A stretch of DNA of 64,000 bases from Plasmopara viticola (taxonomy: Eukaryota; Oomycota; Peronosporomycetes; Peronosporales; Peronosporaceae). The stretch covers positions 547,106-611,105 of the forward strand of contig MBPM02000048.1 in NCBI GenBank assembly GCA_001695595.3, written 5' to 3'. Below are positions 36,030 through 47,017 of the stretch, piece after piece. Within the stretch, counting starts at the first letter, position 1. The number at the start of each line of letters is the position of its first letter. The notes beneath the pieces were generated by a model. The model was not told where the DNA came from and did not search any database. It worked only from the letters and a program-made list of their open reading frames with translations. A program made the position numbers and the translations under genes.

Positions 36030-39000
36030 CTCTGCTTATAATGCAGTGGCAAAATTAAAGCCTGTAAAGAATTCAAAGGTAGATCAAAAAGTATCAAGGC
36101 TGTTTACTAAATCAGGCTGTAAATTGTAGTCTATGACAAGCTCGTATTCCTAGAAAAAAAAATGAGTGAATACTGGCTCACCAAATGACCGCGTATCTTC
36201 CTGCACTTCTCATCTGTGTGATGTGCTGTGCAATCTTATCACAAACAGAATGTATAAATCAAAACAAAATTGACGATGCTCAACTGTGAAAGTTTCTTAG
36301 ACTTTTTACCGGCGATACAAATACTTAGTCTGGACGTCATAACTTTTTCAAATCAGCAAGAGTGCACGACTCTTGAAACCATGTCTCAATAACAATCGGA
36401 AATTGTAGGGCCCATAGACGCTTGTTCGGCTTCTGTCAAGGTTGTAGTATATTCATGTGAGATTTTCATGAAGCTGCGGCCATAAAAAGCATTAATTTTT
36501 GAACTTCTTTTTTGAGTGACTCTTCACGCTCATGCATCATTTCGATAAGGCTTGACTTCATAAGCATTCCTTTGACGGCGCTTAATAGTAGCTGTGCTCT
36601 TTCATGTATTCTTGTTCGATCGACTAGCTACTGTCGTAGAATGTAATTTTATTCATTACGAGCAATCTGCACAACAGCTATGTTTAAGAACCGAACAAAA
36701 CACATTATCGTTTTAATTCTCGACAGAAATCTCCCTACAGCCGGACGATTATATGAATGTATCTTATAATTATTTTCCATGCAATTCTATAGACCGTTTG
36801 CATTACTAATGCATCTCTCGGAGTTGTTCAAGCCATTTGAATCTTCTAAACAAGATCAAGGTCTCTCATGCTTCATTTTTTAGAAAGCTCGTGACAATGG
36901 AATGACCGTCGCCGCTAATAGGTAACATTTCGGAGCTTTGCAGCGAAGGATTGAATTAGCTGGCACAGCCTTTCATCTAATTTAATGGTGTACCTGCATG
37001 TGATTTCAAGAGCAGGACGCATGCGAAGAAGCAGAACAACTTAAGAAACACGAGTACAGCAAAAAGCTGAAATTACTTGTTTGATTTGGTTAACTTTTAT
37101 TGCAAACTGCTGGCAATGACTTGCCTTTTCTTTACCAAAATGTTTATTTCATGTTTATAATCGCTTTACTGTAATTGATAAAGCGAAAGTGAACCGTTAC
37201 AAAAGTTTAGGTGTTAGAAAAGGCTCTTAGGATAGAATGATTCTCTATTTAACTTACTTTAAGTTGCAATGCTCCTAAAGTGCCTGGTTGTTTTTGTAAA
37301 CAGATTTCTTGGCACAATGGTTAATTTGTCCAGCCAAGAATGCAAGTGCTCGGGTGTTAATGAATTTTTAAAAAATTGCGCTATTTTCAAGAGAATTTGA
37401 ATTTTCGAGTTGGCATACAAGTTGCTTTTGCTTGTGTCAAATTGATTCGGCTTTAAAAGCCATTTTGACATGAGTATACGCTCACATGTCGTTTGAGATT
37501 TTTGTAGATTTTGGCTGCGTCGACAGCTAACGCAAGGACCTAGGGCTCTAGTGAAGTGCGTTATTACGGCAAATCAAGGCTGTACCGAAAGGAAACTTTT
37601 TTAAGAAGATTGTGCCGTTTGGATTCTAAAGCACAGTGTAGACTTTGATGTGGTAATAATGACTTGGCAGCCGGCTTCATTTTAGTCAAGAGATACCAAA
37701 CAACTCAACCAGCATTGCTGATTATTTGAAATCTTAGCAGGCCGACATGGCTATTGGAATACCTATTTCGCTTGCTTGCAAAATAAAATGCGATATTTGA
37801 GAAAGGCTTTGCAAGTCTCACAAGCACCATCAAAGCTTTAAAGGTGCTCCAACTCGAATTGTTTGGTAAATTAAAACCTTAACATTTATTCCTAGAAGAC
37901 AAAAAGGTTCAGGTCAAGATTGTATTAGAGGTGGCTGTATCATTGCGAGCAGGATGACCGACGATGCCACTTTGTCATACAGGATTCATCAACTGCTAAG
38001 ATGCTGGAAAGATCTCTGTCAATAAGAACAGCTAAGACGATCTTTGCACAAGAGAGATCTCTTTTCTTTCTCCGTTATAATGAAGGCGCTGTGAATTGTG
38101 GTACAAGTCATAATCCACTTATGCAGAATCCAAGCCGATATCAAAAGAAACCAAACTAAGCATGGCTTCGTTGACGGATATAACCGGCGAAATAAACCCT
38201 GAGGAAACCTGTCCTGAGCTAAAAGCCATTGCAGACACGAACAGAGATTCATGATGAAAGGTGTTATTAAATGGGCCGTTAAGGACGCATACTACCTAGA
38301 AGAGCCTAAAGGAATGTTGAAAAAGACTAGGTAGCTAAGATTCAGCTAATACAGGTACGCAAATTGGACACAACCCGTTGCCTTGATAATATCACAGGCT
38401 ATCTTGAAGGAGGTAGCGATTACAAAGACGCTGTTTCAGAATAACTAAAATCAGCTCGAGCCTTTATATGATGCATAGTCTGTTTGCCCTCGTCACGCGC
38501 GCAAAGTTTTAAAGTGGCAATGCTACAGACACGTATGAACAAACGAACACCATGACGATCATACTGCATCCTAGATCGGGGGTTCTTGATCAACGCCGAA
38601 AGTATGTAGAGCATACTTCAAGGACGTTGAAACGCAAATGAATCGACCAGCTCGCGGTTATTCTTGGGCTAGAACTCTTGCTAAATCAATCCCATTGACG
38701 TTGCATACAGATTGCTACAAGTGGATGTCGCACCACCAAATAAGCTTGTCTTGCCATAAATGCTGGCAATGCATCGACTCAGCCTTATAGGGTACGAGAT
38801 AATATTGAGCTCAGAAATTAAAAGTGTCTGAACTTGAGATAATGAATTTATGTGACAATAACTAAGCCGTAGATTTGGGCAGCTATTACTCGCCATCGAT
38901 CACGCATCACCGAGTTTTCAATCTTAACGATTCTGTCGTTGTTCGAAGGTAATATCGTGTCAACTCAATGGCGTAGCCGCTCCAATCAGATAAAGCAGCT

Positions 39001-39339
39001 TTATTTTGTTACAGTCTCTTTGGCTGCTGATTGCGCAGAAACTATGCCACAAAATGAAACGGTTCGAAAACTATATCCAAATTGTCCAGACAGTAGACTG
39101 ACTTATGCTTCACTAGCCGCATCCAGATGTTGCCGCAAGCAAAAAAAAGATGCCCAGGTCGATGACTAAGCGATTCGAGTCGTTGTCAAAACTCTCTAGC
39201 AATATTGCGATGCGCTTGTTGCTCTTGTGACTACAAACTATATGCTAGCAGAATATATCTGCGCTGATAAACCTTGTATGCATCAATTCAAATCACTAAA
39301 GGCTATTCCAACGAGATACTAAGACTTACTGCTCTGTGT
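36030..39339. other. Duplicated non-coding block, copy 2
   Basis: Counterpart of 14440-19800 in the same orientation, with about 2 kb missing between 37090 and 37740 relative to that copy. Short frames here are not conserved as proteins. It lies within the interval proposed to be inverted. Confidence 0.5.
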
Positions 39340-39584
39340 ATATTTTTTTCAAAGCCTCCTCGCTTAGTGAAGCGTGAGATTTTGACGGTCCTCGCGGGCC
39401 TCACTGAGCGCCAAGTCGTCGTGGTGCTTACGGCGATCTTTTAGGTGATAGCTTGTGTCCATACCACTCAGTAGCACACCTTCGTGGTGGACGTTCGTTT
39501 ATGCTCAGCTTGAACGGACTCCACAGTAGCCCGGATACTGGTCGAGATAACATGCGCAGTCGTCACGTAAAATGTGCCGCGCAT
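39340..39584 (-). pseudogene. Relic of RxLR-like effector N terminus
   Basis: The start codon at 39584 begins MRGTFYVTTAHV.. and runs about 38 codons before a stop. The family's signal-peptide DNA and the downstream phrases corresponding to '..cgatgactcagtgtccat..' and '..gcgccaagtc..' are recognisable but mutated. It is the duplicate of the relic at 19760-20191. Confidence 0.65.
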
Positions 39585-39949
39585 GGTGTCGATAAGCGCG
39601 ATGACGTAGTTTTACAGATGTTTACCTTCTGATTATAACAGATGTACATACCTTCAAGCTTATGGATATTGATGGCTGGCAACAATTTTTATTATTGTTG
39701 TGCCCTAGCATAACGTCTTAGGCATGCGCGTCGATACTGTTAAGAATTATTTAAACTGCTAAGACTTCTGGACTCAACGATGAAAATTGCTGCACAAGTC
39801 GGGTTGGAAGAAGTAAAAAATCGTAAGAATTTAAATTCTGCGCTTATAGGTAGCTACTTTGACTACAACTTTCTTTGCAAATTGTAGTGCACCGACCAAA
39901 AGCACTAACGGGTATAAAAACCTGTTTCTCTTGTGTGCTGTTATTGTGG

Positions 39950-41158
39950 CTAATAGCAATTGTGGCGCGGGGATACGTGATTGAGTGGCTGGACGTAGAC
40001 ACGACGGTCTTGAATAGCGATCTCAAGGAGTAAGTAAACATGGAATTACCAGCTGGCATCCCCAACGTCAACAGTGTAGTGTGCCAGACAGACAAGACAA
40101 TATATGTTCTCAAGCAAGCAGCGAGTGCATGCAACGAGATGATTAATGCTGTGTTCATGCGGATAGATTTTCGAAGGAGTAACGCATATTCATCAAGGTA
40201 AACAATGGTAATCACGTCTGTGTATGCCTATACGTCGACGACATGATCATCGCAGCCAAGACAAGTACGGAATCTAAGAGGTAAAAGCGGCGTTATAGAA
40301 CTCTTTTGAAATGAACGATCTAGCAAGGTTAAGGGTTTTTCTCGGAATGGAGATCGACCACGACCAAAATCGCGGTACGCTTATGCTACAACAGACCCGG
40401 TACATCGATGACGTGGTGAGCCGATTAAATCAACAAGACGCCAAGGCTGCTGCGATCCCATGTGATTTGGGTGTGAAAATGTCAAATATGAAATCATAGA
40501 CAACAGACATCGACAAGGGCAAAATAGAGTCGAAGCCCTTCAGGTTTTTGATCGGATGCGATCGGATGCTTGCTGTACATCATGGCATGTACGCATCCTG
40601 ACGTGGCATACGCAGTCACGCAGCTGCCGCAATTTTTGAAGAATTCAGGTCAGTAACAGTGGAAGGCTGCAATTTGTGCTTTGCGATACTTCAAGACAAC
40701 AAGAAATCATGGGACCACCTATGATGGCAGAACTAGCGAAATACAGATTGTTGCACACACGAACGCGGACTGGGCAGTGACATCGACGACCGACGCTCAA
40801 TATCGGGAAGTCTGGTGATGATCGGTGATGCACCAGTTGTTTCTAAGTCGAAGTATCAGTGTATGGTGGCGCTGAGTTTGGCGGAGGCAAATTACATGGC
40901 TTCCATCCTTTGTTTCCAAGAGGTGGTGTGGGTCGCACGATGCCAAAAGATCTTAGTCACGAGCAAGAGGGAGCTACGTAGATTTAGGAAGATAATTGGG
41001 GTGCGATTGAACTGGCCAGCATCGCAGGCTATCACGCCAGAATCGAGCACGTCAAAATCCGTCACAACTTCATTCGAGAGAATGTGGCACGAAACACTAT
41101 CAGAGTCAAGTATGTATCGACGGTGGATCAGCTGACCGACATGCTAACCAAGGCTTGA
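39950..41158 (+). pseudogene. Copia RT-RNase H part, broken
   Basis: Frames in order. About 39955-40270 carries WLDVDTTVLNSDL.. and LYVDDMIIAAK. 40311-40499 has FLGMEIDHDQ..RYIDDVV. About 40550-40640 has LLYIMACTHPDVAYAV. 40690-41135 is RNase H with NADWAV and LSLAEANYMAS. It ends near ..DMLTKA and a stop about 80 bp before the LTR. Several frameshifts and stops make it inactive. Confidence 0.75.
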
Positions 41159-41236
41159 GGGACTAGAGGCTCAAGTATTTGCAGAATGCTAGTGGCATTG
41201 AACCAAGACTCGTACAGCAAATGCGGTGGGTGGGAG

Positions 41237-41473
41237 TGTTGATACGACACCACATATTGCATACAAGATTACCATACAGCAAGGCATACTGGTACGCTAC
41301 CAGTTTTGGTACCAGTCCGGTATTGGTTATGACGTCATAGGATGACGTCATCGGTATGAAGTCAGCGGCTTCCAGAGCATTATAGAAGGTTATTTATATA
41401 ATGATTGGCCTAGACGTAGCAATAGGTTTACCCTCCAATGAGATCCACTTCACAATTTGGCTTCAACTCAATA
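41237..41473 (+). repeat. Copia 3' LTR
   Basis: Starts tgttgatacgacacc and ends ..cttcaactcaata; homologous to 35793-36024 in reverse. Both share the 'tgacgtca' pair and the 'cctagacgtagcaa' segment. They have diverged at many positions, so this insertion is old. Confidence 0.75.
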
Positions 41474-41559
41474 ACTTTTTTAATTTATTTTGCAGATATC
41501 TTTTTAGAATTCCTCTGTCTGAGAAACAATATGTATGTCGAAAGGGATACCAGGAACGA

Positions 41560-42570
41560 TCTTTTTTATCTTTTTAACAGGAACCGGCTTCCAGTATTTA
41601 AGCTCGGCTTCTAGTAACAGCGTGCATTAAATTGAAGAGAATGATTAGTGTTTTGCAAACAATGGCCAAATAGTGAGCGAGGTTTGCTGCCAGTTGACCG
41701 AGCCATCTAAAGACGAACAAGACAACCTTAAATGCTTGTATTAATAACTTAACCTACAGAAAAAAACGACTTTCGTGTTTAAGGCTGCCTCTTTAACGGT
41801 ATTTTCGTCTGTTAAAAAGACTGCATCTATATTGTGGTCGTAAGTTTGAAGTAATTAGCTGGAGGATCTGCAAAGCCAACAAGCGAAATGCTTGCACACC
41901 ATTCTTTTTTTCAAGGTTGTACTCAGACACTCCGCCTTCGAGCAATGTATATTATTTACACCGCGAGTGGTCCGGCAAGCCCTCGTTTGTTTTTTCACCT
42001 GCCGAAGCTGCATGAAATCTGGTGACGTTTTTATCACCCAGGGGTAAACCATTAAAGTTGCTAGACTTGATCAAGCCAGTGAGTGCTTGCTACTAGTGAG
42101 TGCCCGGTTCAAGCCTGTTGGCCTTACTGAAACTCTTTCACTTGCAAGCTCCTGGAGCTTTCGTATGAGAAATTACCTTAAAGATGCAGTTTGCTATTTT
42201 GCATTGCATAGGCGCTAAGAAGCGTACAAAAGGTCAAAACGGACCATTGAAGTTGTAAATTTTTGCTGCTTGCAAATTAGATTATTATACAATCTAATGT
42301 TAAACATTAATTATTTTCTGATACTAAAGGAATGCGTGCCGGACTTGCACTTTTAGCGACAAAAAAATGTTTTCGTGCTTTCGAACCGCAAAGTGCGTCT
42401 GTTTGCCAGGGGCTGATAAAGAAATCGCCATTATTCCAAGAGCGCTATACTCATACCTCAAATAAAAGCATACTATGATATGAAAAGCATCTTTTGATAC
42501 ATAAGTGAGGTTTGTCGTGATTTAAAGACCATTGCATAACTTTTCTAAGTAGGTATTACTATGTTACGGC
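41560..42570 (+). mobile_element. Relic of LINE 3' end, plus orientation
   Basis: Inverted counterpart of 13070-14390 across nearly its whole length (for example 41660-41830 with 14240-14060, and 42320-42560 with 13400-13140), and direct counterpart of 20870-21600. All frames are broken. Confidence 0.55.
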
Positions 42571-43358
42571 TGTTACATAAAGTCGAGATTTCGTGTTAGA
42601 AAGCTGGCTTACCCATGATTCGATTCATTATTTATACAAACCGATGTAGATGTGACTCTACCATAAAAGATATCAAAAGGTTCTACTTTAATCGCCTAAT
42701 GAGCACATTTCTTACTATTATCTTTACACTGCAGTCAATTGCAGTTCGTTCCCGTAAATCCGGAAGAGTGAACAGTCGTTACGTAAGCTCGTGCACCCGT
42801 CAGTCACACTTACAAAGCGATTATATGTATTAGAAATTACAGTTATTGGTCAGCGTTCTCTTTTAATTTGGAAACTATAAAAACGTCGAAGATGAATCGA
42901 TCGACAGCGTGCTCCACGGACTACTAGACGCCGACAAAGGAGTGCAGTCGAAGTACCAACACAAGTAGATGATAGTGCTCATACAAAGGCCCAAAAATAG
43001 AGAAAGACCAAGTGTTCTTCACAGTGTCGTATTGGAATTTTTTTGGTCCTAAATAATATTCCGTTGGGGTGAAAAATGTTACGCGAATAATCACTACAAT
43101 TGAGGTAGTAGCTATAGACTGTGCGGCAAGACGAGTGGATAACCACTAACAAAGGATCGAGCAAGAAACACTGGTATACGCACTTCAACATCTCAAGTTA
43201 GTGGAAATCGTATCGGTCTTATATAAATTATGGTTGAGCGGCACGTGAACGTATCATGCGTTGCAACGGCTGCGATGCTCATTTGATCATGCACAATATA
43301 TGCAAGACAATGCGACTCCGCAGGTGTCAACCTTTCTTCTTGCTCGTGATCGTATAGG
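42571..43358. other. 3' flank of effector, duplicated
   Basis: No gene. Matches 22900-23965. Confidence 0.4.
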
Positions 43359-45239
43359 TTACAAACTTTTTTGGCGTTTCTTTGCTCGATCTAAAAGCTG
43401 TTCCCGTTTCACACGTGATCTGGTCTCTATCTTTGAACGACGCTTAGCACTAGATGGTATTACGCATAGTAAACGATTTTTATCGCAAAATTTGTAAAAC
43501 TTGTCGTACGCATCAAGCAGCAACACTAGATATTCGGTTCGGAGTTCTAGCGGAAAGTCCCTTTGGCCTGCTTCCGACTGGCGAACTGCTCGAACGCGTT
43601 CCGAACCCAATGCTTCTTCTAATTCCATCCTGTTCATACGACGTACATGATCTTTGAGAAACACGCCTGGCTTAACGTTTGACTCTGGATTAGGCTTGAC
43701 CTCCCAATTAAACATATACCACATCTTCTTTGTCACACTAAGCGTCGGTTTGAATAGAAGAGTCGAGCTCTCGAGAAAAGCCTCGCGAATTGCCGTGACT
43801 TTATCGTCCTCGCCCTCTTCTACAAAAAAATTCCAGTAATAATTGTTTGTCTGCTTTGCTGGAATAGTTGCCTCTTCCAAAAACTCAGAGATCTTTTGTC
43901 TGCGGCTTGGCCAATCGTTACTGTCGAATTTTAGCGGCCCTTTTAATACCTTGGTAGACAAAGCAGTGGGTTGCTTGCCGTCTGAGGCATCAGCAATGAA
44001 AGCAGAAAGGTCTGGAGGCGTAAGTTTGTCATCGTCTCGGTAAATCTCATCGACAATCTTGTACCACGCATTCTTGTCATTCTCACTAAGATTAGCCTTT
44101 TCCACGGCATCCACCACACTGCCAAACATTTTCCTTTCCGCATTCGTCAAAGTAATCTTTTCCGTCGGCAACGAAGCGGAAGTCGTATCCAAGTTGGCGC
44201 TAGGTTTAGCGTTTTCCATCAAAAGCTTTAGCTCTAATCCAAGCGTCGTCTGTGCATCGTAGTTGCTAAACAAGTTGTGGTTGGAAAGGCAAAAGTTGAA
44301 AAAGTCACGGTACATGCGTACCCACCTCTTAAGACGCAGTAACCGCAAAAGGCGAAGCTGTATCTCCTTATGATCCTCCAAAGATAGCTTCAGCATGTCC
44401 TCCAAACTTTTCTCCAGATCTGGCGGAGAATCAATAACCAGCTTTTTCAGATCTTCTAAATCCATTTTCATCAATTTTTCAATATAGCGGACGTACGTAA
44501 AACTCATGCTAGGTCTCGAATCCTTTTTCCGATTGACAAGGCCAAGAAAACTCATTGTCTCATATTTTGTCGGTTCATATTTCGCAGAGTTTTGCTGAAG
44601 GTGTTCGAGAAACAAATTGTGAATTTTGTTGACATAATCATCAATCGAGGTACCCGACGTGGGTGTCATCTTGCCATCACTGATGCTGCTTTGAACCTCC
44701 GTCGCCCCTCGAGGCACATTTATGCGCGGTTTCCTTTGTCGAAAAATTGCACGCTTTTTCGGAATGGCGGAGCTCGGGGCCTTGTCCAGACTCGTAAGCG
44801 CTTGAGCGGTGCGTTTTTTGCTTGGATTACCGCTCGGAGTTTCAATGCCACTAGCGATGTACGTGCGAGGGTCCTTGTTTCGTAAATTGTTGTATGCCGC
44901 TAACGCCCCCGTTGGAGTCTCTTCCGGTGGAGCATTAAGATCAAAGGTCATATGTGCAGCTTTTCTTATATGATACAAAGCTTCTTCGCTCAATGAAGTC
45001 ATGATCTCCGTGGAAGGTTCCGGCATACGCTCTTCATCAGCCACGCTAAGCGCCGAGTCTTCGTGCTGGTTACGGCTGCCCTGAAAATATCTTCTAGGCG
45101 ATGACTCAGTGTCCATTCTACCCGGTACCACGCCATCATGGTTGGACGTTGGTCGATGTCCAGGTTGATCGGCCTCGGCAGCTGTCCGGATGCTGTTTGT
45201 GACGAGAAGCGCAGTCGTTACGTAGAATGCGCCGCGCAT
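43359..45239 (-). CDS. Secreted RxLR-like effector, 626 aa
   Basis: Closest relative of the gene at 23966-25858. The conserved start is at 45239; 23 further upstream codons are open but not family sequence. Signal peptide about 1-21. RYFQ stands at the RxLR position (50-53) and DEER at 68-71. The C-terminal region has the two related blocks (FFNFC and FYKFC) and a basic tail (..RRSKIETRSR..). The frame is fully open, implying recent or continuing selection despite surrounding decay. As with the other copies, secretion into the plant and a possible nuclear destination are inferred; the host target is unknown. Confidence 0.85.
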   Translation of the reverse strand: MRGAFYVTTALLVTNSIRTAAEADQPGHRPTSNHDGVVPGRMDTESSPRRYFQGSRNQHEDSALSVADEERMPEPSTEIMTSLSEEALYHIRKAAHMTFDLNAPPEETPTGALAAYNNLRNKDPRTYIASGIETPSGNPSKKRTAQALTSLDKAPSSAIPKKRAIFRQRKPRINVPRGATEVQSSISDGKMTPTSGTSIDDYVNKIHNLFLEHLQQNSAKYEPTKYETMSFLGLVNRKKDSRPSMSFTYVRYIEKLMKMDLEDLKKLVIDSPPDLEKSLEDMLKLSLEDHKEIQLRLLRLLRLKRWVRMYRDFFNFCLSNHNLFSNYDAQTTLGLELKLLMENAKPSANLDTTSASLPTEKITLTNAERKMFGSVVDAVEKANLSENDKNAWYKIVDEIYRDDDKLTPPDLSAFIADASDGKQPTALSTKVLKGPLKFDSNDWPSRRQKISEFLEEATIPAKQTNNYYWNFFVEEGEDDKVTAIREAFLESSTLLFKPTLSVTKKMWYMFNWEVKPNPESNVKPGVFLKDHVRRMNRMELEEALGSERVRAVRQSEAGQRDFPLELRTEYLVLLLDAYDKFYKFCDKNRLLCVIPSSAKRRSKIETRSRVKREQLLDRAKKRQKSL

Positions 45240-45659
45240 GGAGTTGCTGGCGTGGTTTTCTTTCTGATTTTTGGGTAGAACTGGTTTGTGCTTTTTAATG
45301 CCGGCCAATCATTTTCAAAAGTGCTACAAACTTACTGTAGCGTTGTAGTCCATACATGTCCAGAGTCCTACATTAATAATTGTAATAATCAAGTACGCGG
45401 ACAGTCCCTACAGTTGAGGCAGTACGCACGGTAAGCTATGAGCTGTACCAGCAAGACAAGTTGAAAAGCACTAACGGAGGATCAAACAAGAGCTACACCG
45501 ATACTTGCACTGTAACATATAGATGTAAGTGCTTAGGTTCAGTAAGTTTGAGTGAACGTATCAGATGTTGCATATACTTGAATGCTTATTCAGAAAAGCA
45601 CAAAACGCGTAAGACAGTTAGAGAAAGCGACAACTCCGTGCAAAAGAAGCAATGAGTAC
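45240..45659. other. Intergenic, effector upstream region
   Basis: Closely matches 25859-26280. The first 70 bases upstream of 45239 are the conserved leader. Confidence 0.45.
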
Positions 45660-45806
45660 TTTCGAAATAATTTCGCGCTTTTGCAAGTGTCAATTTATCT
45701 CCTTAATCGCAATTGTATCGGTTACGAAGTTTTTTGGCGTTTCTTTGCTAAAACCTGTTTCCGTCTCATACGTGATCTGGACGGCTCGTGGTAGCAGATT
45801 GTATCA
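45660..45806 (-). pseudogene. Relic tail of a further effector copy
   Basis: Corresponds to 26270-26410, the 3' end of the broken effector. It ends at about 45806, where sequence switches to the 3' flank of gene X. This is therefore a rearrangement junction joining the effector tandem to gene X. Confidence 0.6.
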
Positions 45807-45843
45807 TTTGCAACAACTGAGGTTCTTGTGTTGCCTACTGAAG

Positions 45844-45855
45844 TATTTATCTTTT
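45844..45855 (+). repeat. 12-bp target-site duplication, left copy
   Basis: tatttatctttt, repeated exactly at 47006-47017. Confidence 0.85.
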
Positions 45856-47005
45856 AATGTAATGTAATGTATTACGTTATCGCGTTGCCAAGGTATGCAC
45901 GTGCTAGGCTCAGTCTGGCTAGTCCACGGCATAGAGTGGTGTCCGCATACGTCGAGTCTCGTTCGGCGGGCAGTGCATCCAGCACCGAGGTCAAACGGGT
46001 CTTCCATTTCTTTCGGTCTTGTGCAAGGGTACGTACCACTTCGAGGTCTTGTGCTGTCCGGAGTCGAAAGCCGGAGCCACGGGAAACAAGATTGTGGTCG
46101 AGTGTCGAGGTGAGCGTGGTGCGGGGACGTCCGCGCCATTTTGCTGCGGTGGAGAAGAAGTAGGCACGCATCTGGAGGTCAGCTGGAATGTCGGGATAGC
46201 GGCGAAGTACATGGCCAAACAGGCGCCAGCGAGCTTGTGTCAGTCGTAGTCTCAGCGGCCGCTCATCACAGAGGTCGTAGAGTCTTGCATTCGAAATGGG
46301 TCGGGGGTAGCGATAGCCAAGAGCGTAGCGAAGCTGGCGGCGATGGAAACTCTCGAGGCCGTGGAGCTCTGACTTGGTAAGAGCCCAGTTGTACAGCAGA
46401 ATTGGTAGAACGTAGGTGTTGTACAATCGAATGCGTGTCTTGGGTGAGATGAACGTGACGGAGCCAGACGGACCAGAGGCGGTGGAGCGCGAGGGTGGCC
46501 AGGGACTTGCGTCGGGATAGATCTTTAATATCGCCGAGGAGTGTTCCGAGCTTCTTAGTGTGGTGCCAGGTTTCTTCTCGGGATCGGGCGTGTCGAGTGG
46601 CGCCCGACGGGTTGCAGTGGCGGCGGATTTCGGTGACTTCGGTCTTGGCTTCGTTTTTTTTTTTTTTCAGGGTTAGAAGGAAGTCATCAATGCGGTGCTC
46701 ACCTCTATCGTAGATCTTGGTTTCGCGGAGGCCAAGGATATCGACGCGGTAGCGCCGAATATCTTCGGGGAGCGTTACGTGCTTCTTGCGCTTCGAACCT
46801 AGAGAATTCACATTAAAGGAGCCAATCCGGATGCGGTTGGCGCGATTAAGGGCGTGGAAGGGGGTTTGGCCTGGTGCTGGAGACCGTCGCGTCGAGGGTG
46901 AGACTCGTTAGAGACCTGCAGATGCCCGAGAGCACCTGCCCGAAGCGCGCGAGCATTAAGCCCCCGCGCTTGGAAGGAGGGCGTCACCCCAACCTTTTCC
47001 GAAAA
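45856..47005 (-). mobile_element. Internally deleted non-LTR retrotransposon, copy 2
   Basis: The longest copy of the family (about 1150 bp), nearly identical to 8304-9398 and sharing the same internal junction at an A-tract (46654-46668). On the minus strand it has a GC-rich 5' end (ggaaaaggttggggtgacg), an endonuclease start (about 46850-46670), then RT C-terminal sequence (46426-45872), then a short repeated tail. The exact 12-bp duplication shows it was inserted in this form, into the 3' end of gene X copy 2. In-frame reading across the junction gives a chimeric 181-codon frame (46811-46266). Confidence 0.85.
45872..46426 (-). pseudogene. Non-LTR RT C-terminal region
   Basis: 184 codons, almost identical to 8319-8873 (for example 'RSRTTLPST' against 'RPRTTLTST'). 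It lacks the polymerase active site. Preservation of an open frame in both copies probably reflects recent amplification, not function. Confidence 0.75.
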
Positions 47006-47017
47006 TATTTATCTTTT
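47006..47017 (+). repeat. 12-bp target-site duplication, right copy
   Basis: tatttatctttt, identical to 45844-45855. Confidence 0.85.

Larger units (their letters stand above)
39946..41473 (+). mobile_element. Ty1/copia element, 3' half (RT to LTR)
   Basis: Plus-strand remainder of the element whose 5' half is at 33000-36024. It starts inside RT (..GYVIEWLDVDTTVLNSDLKE), continues through the YVDDM active-site region (about 40225-40245) and RNase H, and ends with a purine tract (gggtgggag) and a 237-bp LTR at 41237. The duplication at 13.0-20.4 kb lacks the element, so its empty site can be compared there. Confidence 0.8.
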
